A stretch of 64,000 nt of DNA, taken from the NCBI RefSeq assembly GCF_003182135.1, contig NZ_QGTL01000002.1:682001-746000 (forward strand), written 5' to 3'. The notes under the pieces are model-generated. The model did not search any database. It worked only from the letters and a program-made list of their open reading frames with translations, and was not told the origin of the DNA. Shown in pieces: positions 25,782 to 34,937 of the stretch. Positions within the stretch are counted from its first letter, which is position 1. Each line of letters opens with the position of its first letter. Source of the DNA: Nocardia neocaledoniensis. GTDB lineage: Bacteria; Actinomycetota; Actinomycetes; Mycobacteriales; Mycobacteriaceae. The position numbers were made by a program, and so were the translations under genes.

Positions 25782-25813
25782 GCGCGGTCCGACCGACGTA
25801 ACGTTGGGGGCGT

Positions 25814-25833
25814 AACCTACGGTACCGTAGGTT
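25814..25833. promoter_or_regulatory. perfect 20-bp palindrome between uppS and hemolysin III gene
   Basis: AACCTACGGTACCGTAGGTT is a perfect palindrome, 18 bp before GTG 25852 and 44 bp before the uppS start. Length and symmetry fit a TetR-type operator overlapping the hemolysin III promoter. No regulator gene is adjacent, so a trans-acting factor is implied. Confidence 0.75.
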
Positions 25834-25851
25834 CTGACATTGGAGGGTTTC

Positions 25852-26529
25852 GTGGACGCTGTCACCGTGGGGATCGGCGAGGCTGTCGGCCTGGGGAAGC
25901 CGCGGTTCCGTGGCTGGATCCACACCTGGGCAGTCGGGGTCGCCGCCGTGGCGGTGGCGGTGCTCGTCGGCGTGGGGTTCTCGGAATCGGCGACCGCGGG
26001 CTGGTCGACGCTGGTGTACGGGGTGTCGGTGATCGCCCTGTTCGGGATCAGTGCCGTGTATCACCGGGTGACCTGGCGGAGCGTGCGCGCCAGGGTGCGG
26101 ATGAAGCGGGCGGACCACTCGATGATCTTCCTGTTCATCGCGGGCAGCTATACGCCCTTCGCGCTGCTCGGCCTTCCCGGTTCGACCGGCCGCACGCTGC
26201 TGATCGTGGTGTGGACGGGCGCGCTGGCCGGGGTGGCGCTGAAGATGCTGTGGCCGACCGCGCCGCGCTGGGTGGGCGTTCCGCTCTATCTGCTGCTCGG
26301 CTGGGCGATCGTGCCGGTCGCGCCCGAACTGCTGCGCAATGTCGGGGTGTGGCCGATGGTTCTGCTCGCGGTGGGCGGCGTCATCTACAGCGTCGGCGCC
26401 GTTCTCTACGCGACGAAGTGGCCCAATCCGTGGCCCGAGCACTTCGGCCACCACGAGTTCTTCCACGCGGCGACGGTGGTCGCCGCGGTCTGCCACTACA
26501 TCGCGATCTGGTTCGTGCTGCTCGGTTGA
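25852..26529 (+). CDS. trhA: hemolysin III / TrhA-family membrane protein
   Basis: A 225-residue seven-helix membrane protein of the PAQR/HlyIII family. The conserved metal-ligand pattern is visible: S-A-V-Y-H-R early, K-R-A-D-H-S-M-I-F after helix 2, and the C-terminal G-H-H-E-F-F-H-A. Bacterial members influence membrane homeostasis. I chose GTG 25852 because GGAGG lies 5 nt upstream; TTG 25840 would precede that site. It diverges from uppS as in Mycobacterium. Confidence 0.9.
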   Translation: MDAVTVGIGEAVGLGKPRFRGWIHTWAVGVAAVAVAVLVGVGFSESATAGWSTLVYGVSVIALFGISAVYHRVTWRSVRARVRMKRADHSMIFLFIAGSYTPFALLGLPGSTGRTLLIVVWTGALAGVALKMLWPTAPRWVGVPLYLLLGWAIVPVAPELLRNVGVWPMVLLAVGGVIYSVGAVLYATKWPNPWPEHFGHHEFFHAATVVAAVCHYIAIWFVLLG

Positions 26530-26566
26530 CCGGCGCGTGCGCGCGGCGGCGTCGGTACGGCCTTCT

Positions 26567-28132
26567 ATGCTCGATATTCGTGTCACCTGTCAGCGCGGCC
26601 AGCGATACCACGGCGCCTCCCTGCCGGTGGTCGGGGCGCGCGCGGTGAACGCGCTGCTCCGCTGGGCGCTGCGCAGCTATTGGGGACTCGCCCTGGTGGT
26701 CATCACCGCCAACCTGATCGGGCTCGGCGCCATCTTCCTCGTCGCCTGGGCCGACGGCGTCTTCGGCCGGGTCGGCCCGAACTGGCGCGAAGCCGCGTCG
26801 CTGCTCGGCATCTATCCGGCCTTCGCCGTCGGCCTCGGCATCGCCATGGCCATCTACGACCGGCGACGCTATCTGGGCTGGCTCGACGCCGGACGCAAAC
26901 CGACGACCGAGGAGGCGCGCAGGCTGCTCGGCCTGCCCGCCGCCATCACCCTGCGCGCGATCGTGCTGTGGATTCCCGGCATCGCGCTGACGGTGTGGTT
27001 GGTCGACCGGTTCACCGACTACGACAACGACGCGGTGGTGATCGCCGGATTCGCCCTCGGCGCCCTCGAATCGGCGGGCACCACCTACCTGATCCTGGAC
27101 CGGCTCATCCGGCCCGCCGTCCCGATCATCACCGCGGTCCTCGGGCCCACCGTGCATCCGACCGCCACCGTGCTCGTGCGCGTGCTGGTCACCTGGGCGG
27201 TGTCCGCGGCGCTGCCCGGACTGATCATCATCGTCGTCCTCAGCGACCGGGCCACGCCCGCCGAGGACCGGGTACGCGCGGCCTGGATCTTCTCGATCGT
27301 CGCCCTGGCCGTCGGCGCGCTCGCCACGGCCCTGCTGGCCCGCTCGGTCGCGACGCCCATGCGCACGATGTACCGGGCGCTGGAACGAATCACCCGCGGC
27401 GAGCTCGACGTGCGCGTGCCGGTCGGCAGCGCGAGTGAGATCGGGCGGCTGGAACATTCGGTCAACGAGCTCGCGGCGACCCTGCGCGAGCAGGCGCACA
27501 CCGAGGACGTGTTCGGCAGGCATGTCGGCTCGACCGTGGCCGAGCGCGCGCTCTCGGGCGGCAGCGACCTCACCGGCGACGTGCGGATCGTGTCGGCGCT
27601 GTTCGTCGACGTCACCGGGTCGGTGCAGCTGTCGGCCGAGATGGCGCCGGACCAGTTCGTGCACAAGCTGAACCGCCTGCTGGCGACCGTGGTCGCGGCC
27701 ACCGAGGACAACGGCGGCCTGGTCAACAAGTTCGCAGGCGACGCCGCCCTGTGCATCTTCGGCGCCCCGTCGCGGCTGGCCGACGACGCCACCCCCGCCC
27801 TGCGCGCCGCGCGCCGCATCCGCGACGAGGTGGTCGCCACCGGCGAACTCGACGTCGGCATCGGCGTCGCCCGCGGCCAGGTCTTCGCCGGCGACGTCGG
27901 CGCCGACACCCGCCTGGAATTCACCGTCATCGGCGACGCCGTCAACGAGGCCGCCCGCCTGACCACGGTCGCCAAGGAGGTGCCGCGCCGAGTCCTGGTG
28001 AGCGACTCGGTCATCCAGGCGGCGACCGCCTCCGAACGCGCCCACTGGCAGCGCCACAAGGACCTGCGCCTGCGCGGCATCCCCGGCCGCACCCGAACCT
28101 GGACAGATATCAGACCGGGCCGCGAGCGCTGA
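26567..28132 (+). CDS. membrane class III adenylyl cyclase with HAMP domain
   Basis: Up to 521 residues. About six membrane helices (31-255) lead into a HAMP domain (~258-312, A-T-P-M-R...E-I-G-R-L-E-H-S-V-N-E-L) and a cyclase homology domain (~338-510). Metal Asp348 (F-V-D-V-T-G) and Asp392 (G-D-A-A-L), adenine-selecting Lys388 and Asp457, Asn460 and Arg464 are all present, so an active ATP cyclase is expected. The architecture equals the mycobacterial Rv1318c-Rv1320c group. The start is uncertain: ATG 26567 overlaps a TATGCT -10-like hexamer, and GTG 26645 just before the first helix is the main alternative. Confidence 0.9.
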   Translation: MLDIRVTCQRGQRYHGASLPVVGARAVNALLRWALRSYWGLALVVITANLIGLGAIFLVAWADGVFGRVGPNWREAASLLGIYPAFAVGLGIAMAIYDRRRYLGWLDAGRKPTTEEARRLLGLPAAITLRAIVLWIPGIALTVWLVDRFTDYDNDAVVIAGFALGALESAGTTYLILDRLIRPAVPIITAVLGPTVHPTATVLVRVLVTWAVSAALPGLIIIVVLSDRATPAEDRVRAAWIFSIVALAVGALATALLARSVATPMRTMYRALERITRGELDVRVPVGSASEIGRLEHSVNELAATLREQAHTEDVFGRHVGSTVAERALSGGSDLTGDVRIVSALFVDVTGSVQLSAEMAPDQFVHKLNRLLATVVAATEDNGGLVNKFAGDAALCIFGAPSRLADDATPALRAARRIRDEVVATGELDVGIGVARGQVFAGDVGADTRLEFTVIGDAVNEAARLTTVAKEVPRRVLVSDSVIQAATASERAHWQRHKDLRLRGIPGRTRTWTDIRPGRER

Positions 28133-28155
28133 CGGCCGTCTACGCGCGGGCCGTC
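28131..28155. terminator. hairpin between cyclase and DUF255 genes
   Basis: GACGGCC and GGCCGTC form a 7-bp stem across an 11-nt loop at the cyclase stop. A second stem GTCCGCG/CGCGGAC follows at 28173-28190. The genes are convergent, so these are likely terminators; neither has a T-tract. Confidence 0.4.
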
Positions 28156-28201
28156 GGAGCAGGGCGCTGATCCGTCCGCGCGGCCGCGGACGACGTGCGG
28201 G

Positions 28202-30253
28202 TCAGCCGCGCAGGGCGATGGCGAGGGCGGCGGGGTCGGTGACCGGGAGGTCGCAGACCGAGCCTCGACAGACATAGGCGGCGGGGGCGTCGCCGACCAG
28301 GGGGCGGTCGGTCAGCAGCGGGGCGGTGTTCGGGGGGCCCGCGAGGACGATGGCGCCGCCCGGGGCGTTGGTGCGGGCGGTGGCGAGGAGTTCGGTGGCG
28401 GCAGAGGACTTCTCGGTGGCGGTGATGGCCACCTGGAGCGGGCCGCGGACCGAGGCTTCGGCGACCGCGAGCCAGTGACCGGCCGTGCGCGGGGCGCGGG
28501 CGAGCAGGACGGCGCCGCGGGCGAGGGTCTGGTCGGCGAGTTCGCGGTAGTGGACGGCGCGGTCGGTCTCGGCCACGGCGGAGGCGGTGAGCAGGGCCTC
28601 GGCCAGGGCGGAGGAGCCGGCCGGGGTGGCGCCGTCGATCGGGTCGCGCGGGCGGGCCACCAGGGTCTCGGCGTCGTCGGCGGTGTCGAACCAGCTGCCC
28701 GGCCGTTCGGGATCGGCGAAGTGCTCGATCACGCTGTCCAGCAACACCTGGGCGGCGGCGAGCCAGTCGGCCTCGCCGGTGGCCTGGTACAGCGCGAGCA
28801 GGCCGGTGGCGAGCCAGGCGTAGTCCTCGAGCACCCCGGGCGGGGCACCGGCCACGCCGTCGAGGGAGGCGCGGCGCAGGCGTCCGTCGACCAGGTGGAC
28901 GTCGAGCAGGAACCGGGCGCAGCGCACGGCGGCCGCCACCCACGACGGTTCCTCCAGTGCCGCACCGGCTTCGGCGAGGGCGGTGATCGCCATGCCGTTC
29001 CAGGCGGTGACCACCTTGTCGTCGCGGGCGGGCTGCGGACGCTGGTCACGCAGCTCCCGCAGCCGAGTGCGCAGCCGATCGAACCGGGCCGACTGTTCGA
29101 CGTCGACCGGGTCGCTGCGGCGGGTGAGCACCGAGGTGCCCTGTTCGAAGTTGCCACCGGTGCTGACGCCGAAAGCCTCGGCGGCCCAGACCCCGTCGAG
29201 CGGGCCGAGATCGCCGACGAGCTCGGCGGGCGTCCACACGTAGGTGGCGCCCTCGACGCCGGGGCCGCCCGGTTCGAGCTGGGTGTCGGCGTCGAGCGCC
29301 GAGGCGAACGCGCCCTCGGCCGTCGCCAGGTCGGCGAGCAGGAATTCGACGGTCTCGCGAGAGACCCTGTGCGGCAACGATTCCAGTGGCGTCGCGGGCA
29401 CGCGCCGGGCCAGGTGCGCGTAGGCGCGCAGCAGCAGGGCGTTGTCGTAGAGCATCTTCTCGAAGTGCGGGATCAGCCAGCCCGCGTCGACGGAGTAGCG
29501 GGCGAAGCCGCCACGCAGCTGGTCGTAGATGCCGCCGCGGGCCATCGCCTCCGCGGTGCGCTCCACCAGGTCGAACACGGCTTGGTCGCCGGTGCGCTCC
29601 CAGTGCCGCAGCAGCCCCTCCAGCATGGCCGAGGGCGGGAACTTCGGCGCGCCGCCGAAACCGCCGTGCCCGCGGTCCTCGTCGGCGGCGATCGCCAGGA
29701 CCGCTCGTTCGAGAAGCTCTGGTACCACGGCGAATTCGGCGTCGGGCAGGCCGGTGGCCTGTCCGCGCAGCGCCTCGGTGACCTGGACGGCGGCCTGGTC
29801 GACGTCCGCGCGCCGGGTGGTCCAGGTGTCGGTGATCGCGCTCAGCAGCTGGGTGAACGAGGGCATCCCGCCGCGCGGCTGCTTCGGGTAGTAGGTGCCG
29901 CAGTAGAACGGGGCGCCGTCGGGGGTGAGGAAGCACGTCATCGGCCAGCCGCCCTGCCCGGTCATGGCGACGGTCGCGTTCATGTACACCGCGTCCAGGT
30001 CGGGCCGTTCCTCCCGGTCGACCTTCACGCACACGAATCCGGCGTTCATCTGCTCGGCGGTCGCGGCGTCCTCGAACGACTCGTGCGCCATCACGTGGCA
30101 CCAGTGACACGACGCGTACCCGACCGAGAGCAGAATCGGCACATCCCGCGCGGCCGCCTCGGCCAGCGCATCGGCGTCCCATTCCCGCCAATGCACCGGG
30201 TTGTCGGCGTGCTGACGCAGATACGGTGAAGTCGCGCTACCCAACCGGTTCAC
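28202..30253 (-). CDS. DUF255 thioredoxin-domain protein (YyaL/Rv1084-like)
   Basis: A 683-residue two-domain protein. The N-terminal thioredoxin-like DUF255 domain carries C-H-W-C-H at 49-53, and the rest is an (alpha/alpha)6-barrel-like region. L-G-S-A-T-S-P-Y-L-R-Q-H-A-D-N-P-V-H-W is the hallmark N-terminus. GTG 30253 begins exactly there. The biochemical role is unestablished. Length and neighbours match M. tuberculosis Rv1084, making this the left backbone edge of the large accessory block. Confidence 0.92.
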   Translation of the reverse strand: MNRLGSATSPYLRQHADNPVHWREWDADALAEAAARDVPILLSVGYASCHWCHVMAHESFEDAATAEQMNAGFVCVKVDREERPDLDAVYMNATVAMTGQGGWPMTCFLTPDGAPFYCGTYYPKQPRGGMPSFTQLLSAITDTWTTRRADVDQAAVQVTEALRGQATGLPDAEFAVVPELLERAVLAIAADEDRGHGGFGGAPKFPPSAMLEGLLRHWERTGDQAVFDLVERTAEAMARGGIYDQLRGGFARYSVDAGWLIPHFEKMLYDNALLLRAYAHLARRVPATPLESLPHRVSRETVEFLLADLATAEGAFASALDADTQLEPGGPGVEGATYVWTPAELVGDLGPLDGVWAAEAFGVSTGGNFEQGTSVLTRRSDPVDVEQSARFDRLRTRLRELRDQRPQPARDDKVVTAWNGMAITALAEAGAALEEPSWVAAAVRCARFLLDVHLVDGRLRRASLDGVAGAPPGVLEDYAWLATGLLALYQATGEADWLAAAQVLLDSVIEHFADPERPGSWFDTADDAETLVARPRDPIDGATPAGSSALAEALLTASAVAETDRAVHYRELADQTLARGAVLLARAPRTAGHWLAVAEASVRGPLQVAITATEKSSAATELLATARTNAPGGAIVLAGPPNTAPLLTDRPLVGDAPAAYVCRGSVCDLPVTDPAALAIALRG

Positions 30254-30317
30254 GCTGCCAGCGTGCCACAACCCGCGAGACCACTGCGACACCCCATGCA
30301 CCGCGCGCCGAAGGGAT

Positions 30318-31508
30318 TCAGCCGACCCGATCCGCCGCTGCCCGCCACGCGGGCGGGTGGCCGATCGTCACCCAGCGCAGGAGCCACTCCGCTGGGCCGT
30401 AGCGGAACCGGCGCAGCCACCACGCGCTCGCGCACAGCTGTGCGAGGAAGACGAGCACCGCCACCAGCATGGTCTGGCCCGGCGACATGCGGCCCGCCGC
30501 GGCGAATCCGACGCCGGTGAAGATCAGCAGACCGATCGCGGACTGGCCCAGGTAGTTGGTCAGGGCCATGCGTCCCGCCGGGGCGAGCGCCGAGCGCAGC
30601 CAGGACGTGCGCGGGCTGTGCATGAGGCGCAGCAGTGTGGCGACGTACGCGGCGGCGAGCAGTGGCGCGGTGGCCACGCCGGCGGCGACGGCGAGCGAGT
30701 GCCCGTTGCCGCCGCCGAAGGTGTACAGCAGCCCACCCGTGAGGCCGACCGGGAAGCCGATCCACTGGATCCGGCGAAGGATCGGCTCATCGCCGGTGAC
30801 GCCGGCCAGCAGCCGTCTGCGTCCGGCGACCATGCCGAGCAGGAACATCGCGAGCGCGGTCGGCCCCTGCATGCTGACGGCCTGCAGGATCAGCAGGCCG
30901 AGGCCGCCGAGATTGTGGCCGATGACCTCACCCCAACCGCCGAGCATCGCCGCGGTGGACCGCTCGGCGTTGGCCCGCGCTTCCTCGGCCGAGGGCAGCA
31001 CGGCCGACGCGTCGAGGAACAACCCGCTCAGCACCAGACTCAGCACCACGACGCCGTACAGCGCGGCGGCCACCCGCAAGGCGGTGCGGTCGCGGCAGCC
31101 GCGCATCCAGAACAGCACCAGGCAGGCCAGCGCGTAGGTGGTCAGGATGTCGCCGCCGTAGAGGAACACGATGTGCAGCGCGCCGAGCACGAACAGCCCG
31201 GCGACGCGCCGCAGCATGCGCGGCGCGAAGGCGGCCCCGGCCGCGGCGGCGGAGGTCATCTGCAGGGTGAAGCTGTAGCCGAACAGGAACGAGAACAGCA
31301 CGTAGAACTTCATGTCGACCAGGACCGACGACACCCCGCGCACGATGTCGTCGACGGTCGAGGCGTAGGCCGGGTCGGTCACCAGGTTCCCCGGATATCC
31401 CGAGGCCATGAAGGTGATGTTGACGAGGAAGATCCCGAGCAACGCGAAGCCGCGCAGGGCGTCCACGTCGTGCACCCGAGATCCTGGAACCACCAGTTGA
31501 TCAGTCAT
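30318..31508 (-). CDS. DUF418-family membrane protein
   Basis: A 396-residue protein with about ten hydrophobic helices. The N-terminal D-V-D-A-L-R-G-F-A-L-L-G-I, G-Y-S-F-T-L-Q and C-terminal G-R-M-A-L-T-N-Y-L-G-Q-S are the hallmark DUF418 sequences. The family is often called a predicted transporter or acyltransferase-like membrane protein, without proof. ATG 31508 has GGTGGAGAAGG upstream. It diverges from a TetR gene with AT-rich inverted repeats between, so the TetR probably controls it. Confidence 0.88.
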   Translation of the reverse strand: MTDQLVVPGSRVHDVDALRGFALLGIFLVNITFMASGYPGNLVTDPAYASTVDDIVRGVSSVLVDMKFYVLFSFLFGYSFTLQMTSAAAAGAAFAPRMLRRVAGLFVLGALHIVFLYGGDILTTYALACLVLFWMRGCRDRTALRVAAALYGVVVLSLVLSGLFLDASAVLPSAEEARANAERSTAAMLGGWGEVIGHNLGGLGLLILQAVSMQGPTALAMFLLGMVAGRRRLLAGVTGDEPILRRIQWIGFPVGLTGGLLYTFGGGNGHSLAVAAGVATAPLLAAAYVATLLRLMHSPRTSWLRSALAPAGRMALTNYLGQSAIGLLIFTGVGFAAAGRMSPGQTMLVAVLVFLAQLCASAWWLRRFRYGPAEWLLRWVTIGHPPAWRAAADRVG

Positions 31509-31541
31509 GCCGTTGCCTTCTCCACCTGCGATAACAATTAC

Positions 31542-31554
31542 TATCCATTGGATA
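31542..31554. promoter_or_regulatory. operator candidate TATCCA-T-TGGATA
   Basis: A perfect 13-bp palindrome in the AT-rich 106-bp divergent region of the DUF418 and TetR genes. A second pair, GGATACTATC (31549-31558) and GATAGTATTC (31580-31589), faces it with one mismatch. Together they suggest two TetR-binding positions covering both promoters. Confidence 0.55.
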
Positions 31555-31614
31555 CTATCTCGAGGATACTAATGCAGGCGATAGTATTCGCCGAACCGCG
31601 AGGAGGGAGTGACC

Positions 31615-32358
31615 GTGACGGCCGACGAGGTGCCCACCGACCTGGGCAGGCTCTGGCGGGTTCCGGCCGCGACCCGGCTCGGCCGACCCGCCGAACTCGA
31701 CGTCGACACCGTCGTCCGCACGGCCGTCGACCTGGCCGACCGAGCCGGACTCGACGAAGTCACCCTGCCCAAAGTCGCCGCCGCCCTCGGCTTCACGAAG
31801 ATGGCGCTCTACCGCTATGTGGGCTCGAAGAACGAACTGTTCGAGCTGATGTCGGACCTGGCGCTCGGCCCGGCGCCGGACCTCGCCACCGAACCCGGCC
31901 GGTGGCGCGAAGGGCTGCGCCGATGGGCCGACGCGCTCAGGGCGGGCTTCGCCGAGCATCCCTGGGTCCCGCAGTTGCCGATCACCGGACCGCCACGCGG
32001 ACCGCACGCGATCGGCTGGCTCGACGCCGGGCTGCGCACCCTGGCGGCGACCGGCCTGGACTGGGGCACCAAGCTGGGCATCGTGATGCTGGTGAGCATG
32101 CATGTGCGGCAATCGAGTCTGCTCACCCAGCAGCTGACCGACGCCAGGCTGGGCTCCGGCCTGGACGAGGCGCAGGTCAACGCGAACTACGGCAGGGCGC
32201 TGGCCGAGCTGGTCGATCCGCAGCGCTTCCCCGAGGTCGCCCAGCTCCTCGCCGCCCCGGTGTTCCACACGCCGGATGTCCCGGACGACGCCGACTACGT
32301 CTTCGGCCTGGACCTCATCCTCAACGGCGTCGCCGCCGAGATCGCCGCCACCGCGTAG
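31615..32358 (+). CDS. TetR-family transcriptional regulator
   Basis: A 247-residue regulator with an N-terminal HTH (L-P-K-V-A-A-A-L-G-F-T-K-M-A-L-Y-R-Y-V) and a C-terminal domain of the tetracycline-repressor type. GTG 31615 has AGGAGG 8 nt upstream; GTG 31609 would be only 2 nt from it. The divergent DUF418 gene and the MFS gene 135 bp downstream are likely targets. Confidence 0.9.
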   Translation: MTADEVPTDLGRLWRVPAATRLGRPAELDVDTVVRTAVDLADRAGLDEVTLPKVAAALGFTKMALYRYVGSKNELFELMSDLALGPAPDLATEPGRWREGLRRWADALRAGFAEHPWVPQLPITGPPRGPHAIGWLDAGLRTLAATGLDWGTKLGIVMLVSMHVRQSSLLTQQLTDARLGSGLDEAQVNANYGRALAELVDPQRFPEVAQLLAAPVFHTPDVPDDADYVFGLDLILNGVAAEIAATA

Positions 32359-32493
32359 TACCGCATCCCGAAAAGTCTTGTCGCACGCGAAATCAGCGTG
32401 ATCGCAACCATGTCCGGCGCTGTCTCCGGTCCGTATATCTGTAACCCGGAATACACGCGCCGCACCGTGGCGCGGTTCAGCTGAGGGGGCGCA

Positions 32494-33678
32494 GTGACCG
32501 TGGGACAGGAGACCGCCGTGGCGTCGACAGCGACGCAGCGGGCCGTCGTCACCGCCGCGTGCGGCGCCGTGGTGGCCGCGCAGATGGCGACAACGATCTA
32601 CCTGCCCGGCATGCCCGCGCTCGGTGCGGACATCGGCGCCGACGAAGGCGTCTTACAGCTGTCGGTGGCGGTGTTCGTGGTGTTCGCCGCGCTGCCGGTC
32701 GTCGCCTGGGGCAGGGCCGCCGAGCGGTTCGGGCGGGTCCCCGCGTTCGTCGCGGCGGGCGCCGTGTTCGTGCTGGCCAGCGCGGCCCTGGCGTTCATCA
32801 CGAACGCGCCGGAGCTGCTCGGGCTGCGCGTGGCGCAGGCCATCGGCGCCGGCGGCATCGCGGTGATCGGACGGGTGATGGTCAAGGACCTCTTCACCGG
32901 CGCCGACCTCGCGCGCCAGCTCGCGCTGTTGTCGATGGCCTTCGTCGTCGCGCTCGGCGGCGGGCAGGTGATCGGCGGCATCGTCACCTCGACGGTCGGC
33001 TGGCGGTACGGCTTCGCCGTACTGGCCGTGCTCGCCGCGATCCCGGTGCTGTTCGCGCTGCGCATCTCGCTGCCGAAACCACCACCGGCGCAGCGGATCC
33101 CGGCCCGGCGTTTCCTCGGTGACCGGGTGTTCCGCACCAGCGCGGTGGCAGGCGGGATCGGCTTCGCGATCGTGGTGCTGATCCAGCAGAAGTCCGCGTT
33201 CGTGTTCGCCGGCGTGTTCGCGTTACCGCCCTGGGTCTTCGGCCTGTTCGGGGTGCTCTACGGCGCCGCGTACCTCGGCGGCGCGACCTATGTGCGCCGC
33301 TCGGTGCGGCGGGTGGGCGCCCAGGCGATGATGCGCCACGGCGCCTGGATCATGGTGGCCGGCTGCGCGCTGATCGCCGCCGCCTGGGTGGTCGAGCTGC
33401 CGAAGGCGCTGGCGCTGCCGCTGTTCCTGGCCGGATACGTCACCACGACCTTCGGGCAGGCGACGCTGTTCCCCAACAGCGCCGCGCACGCCGTGAGCCA
33501 TCTCACCGCGGGCGCCGCGATCGCGGTCTCCTGGTGCGCGCTGATCCAGCAGGGCCTGGCGGGCATCGCCTCGCTGGCCGGGCCCGCGCTGTCCGGGCTG
33601 CTCGCCTGGTCGCTCGTCCTCACCCTGCTCGCCGCCGTGAACGTCGCGCTCGTGCGGGCCCCCGAATCCACTCCCTGA
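32494..33678 (+). CDS. MFS exporter, Bcr/CflA-like
   Basis: A 394-residue protein with twelve predicted helices. The motif-A-like loop G-R-A-A-E-R-F-G-R-V-P-A-F follows helix 2, and the order of helices fits 12-TM drug or metabolite exporters such as Bcr/CflA. GTG 32494 has AGGGGG a few bases upstream. It lies 29 nt before the oxoamine-synthase gene on the same strand, so it probably belongs to the carboxylase/importer operon and may export its product. Confidence 0.85.
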   Translation: MTVGQETAVASTATQRAVVTAACGAVVAAQMATTIYLPGMPALGADIGADEGVLQLSVAVFVVFAALPVVAWGRAAERFGRVPAFVAAGAVFVLASAALAFITNAPELLGLRVAQAIGAGGIAVIGRVMVKDLFTGADLARQLALLSMAFVVALGGGQVIGGIVTSTVGWRYGFAVLAVLAAIPVLFALRISLPKPPPAQRIPARRFLGDRVFRTSAVAGGIGFAIVVLIQQKSAFVFAGVFALPPWVFGLFGVLYGAAYLGGATYVRRSVRRVGAQAMMRHGAWIMVAGCALIAAAWVVELPKALALPLFLAGYVTTTFGQATLFPNSAAHAVSHLTAGAAIAVSWCALIQQGLAGIASLAGPALSGLLAWSLVLTLLAAVNVALVRAPESTP

Positions 33679-33707
33679 CGTACCTCGCCAGCAAAGGAAC
33701 AACGCCA

Positions 33708-34937
33708 GTGGTCAGTCATCACTTCGCCAATATCCGTAGGCAGCTGCACACGAGTAACACCTTCTGGGACGACAGCACCGCGCACGGCCTGGTCGACATC
33801 GTCGCGACCGACATGCGTGACGGCACGGTGCACGACCGCGACGGCCGCGCCATCGTCAACTTCTCCTCGTACTCCTACCTCGGCCTCGACAGCGATCCGC
33901 GCATCGTCGCCGGCGCGCACCGCGGCCTCGACGAGACCGCGACCCTCAATTCCTCCATCTCCCGCATGCGTATCCGGCTCAGCCTGCTGGAGGAGGCCGA
34001 ACAGCGGCTGACGCGGACCTTCGGCGCCAGCGCCGTCACCGTGTCGTCCTGTGCGGCGGCCGCCTGGGCGACTCTGCCGCTGCTCGCCTCCGGCGAGCTC
34101 ACCGACGGCAAGGCGCCGCTGATGGTGTTCGACAAGAACGCGCACTTCTGCCTGAACGCGATGAAGCCGCTGGTGGCCGACGAGACCGAGCTGGTCACCA
34201 TCGCGCACAACGACATCGAGGCGCTCGAAGCGTTGTGCCGCGAGCACCCCGTGGTCGCCTACGTCGCCGACGGCGTCTACAGCACGGGCGGCGGCGCGCC
34301 GCTGGCCGAACTGCACCGGCTCCAGGACACCTACGGCCTGTTCCTGTATTTCGATGAGGCGCACGGCATCTCGACCCTCGGCCGGGGAGGGCGGGGCTAC
34401 GTGCTCGGCGCCTACGAGGGCTGGCGCGAGCGCACGCTCGTGATCGCCTCGCTCAACAAGGGCTTCGGCGCCAGCGGCGGCGTGATCTTCTTCGGCGCGG
34501 CCGACGACGACTCCCGCAAGGCCACCCTGCTGCGCACCAGTGGTCCGCTGATGTGGTCACAGCGGGTGAACACCGCGGGCCTCGGCGCGATCGTCGCCGC
34601 GTGCGACCTGCACGACGACGGCACCGTCGACCGGCTGCAGGCCGATCTGCGCGAGCGGGTCCGGCTGTTCGACGCACTCGTCGACACGGAGCTGGCCGGG
34701 GACGGGCTGCCCATCCGGTTCGTCGAGCTCGGCCGCGAGGACGTCACCGTGGCGGTGGCGCGCGACATGCTCGACGCCGGGTTCTACACCTCCCCCATCT
34801 TCTTCCCGATCATCCGCCGCGGCAGCGCGGGCCTGCGCCTGATGCTGCGCGCCGACCTCGATCCCGACACCATCCGCCGGTTCGCCGACACCCTCGCCGC
34901 GAGCCTGGCCGCGCACCGCGAGGAGCTGCCGGTATGA
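33708..34937 (+). CDS. alpha-oxoamine-synthase-family PLP enzyme (BioF/Kbl/CqsA-like)
   Basis: A 409-residue class II aminotransferase-fold protein. The PLP-stacking His in D-K-N-A-H-F, D-E-A-H-G at 216-220 and the Schiff-base Lys251 in S-L-N-K-G-F-G-A-S-G-G are present, so it should be active. Family members condense an amino acid with an acyl-CoA (or cleave the product) to give alpha-aminoketones. It is not obviously biotin BioF: no other bio gene is here. GTG 33708 has AAAGGA 9 nt upstream. Its stop overlaps the carboxyltransferase gene (ATGA), indicating a common pathway. Confidence 0.85.
   Translation: MVSHHFANIRRQLHTSNTFWDDSTAHGLVDIVATDMRDGTVHDRDGRAIVNFSSYSYLGLDSDPRIVAGAHRGLDETATLNSSISRMRIRLSLLEEAEQRLTRTFGASAVTVSSCAAAAWATLPLLASGELTDGKAPLMVFDKNAHFCLNAMKPLVADETELVTIAHNDIEALEALCREHPVVAYVADGVYSTGGGAPLAELHRLQDTYGLFLYFDEAHGISTLGRGGRGYVLGAYEGWRERTLVIASLNKGFGASGGVIFFGAADDDSRKATLLRTSGPLMWSQRVNTAGLGAIVAACDLHDDGTVDRLQADLRERVRLFDALVDTELAGDGLPIRFVELGREDVTVAVARDMLDAGFYTSPIFFPIIRRGSAGLRLMLRADLDPDTIRRFADTLAASLAAHREELPV

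Noticed and set aside
33708..34937. Biotin synthesis bioF
   Set aside because: No bioA, bioB, bioD or bioW nearby, and the gene is embedded in a carboxylase/importer operon; biosynthetic BioF remains possible only by family.
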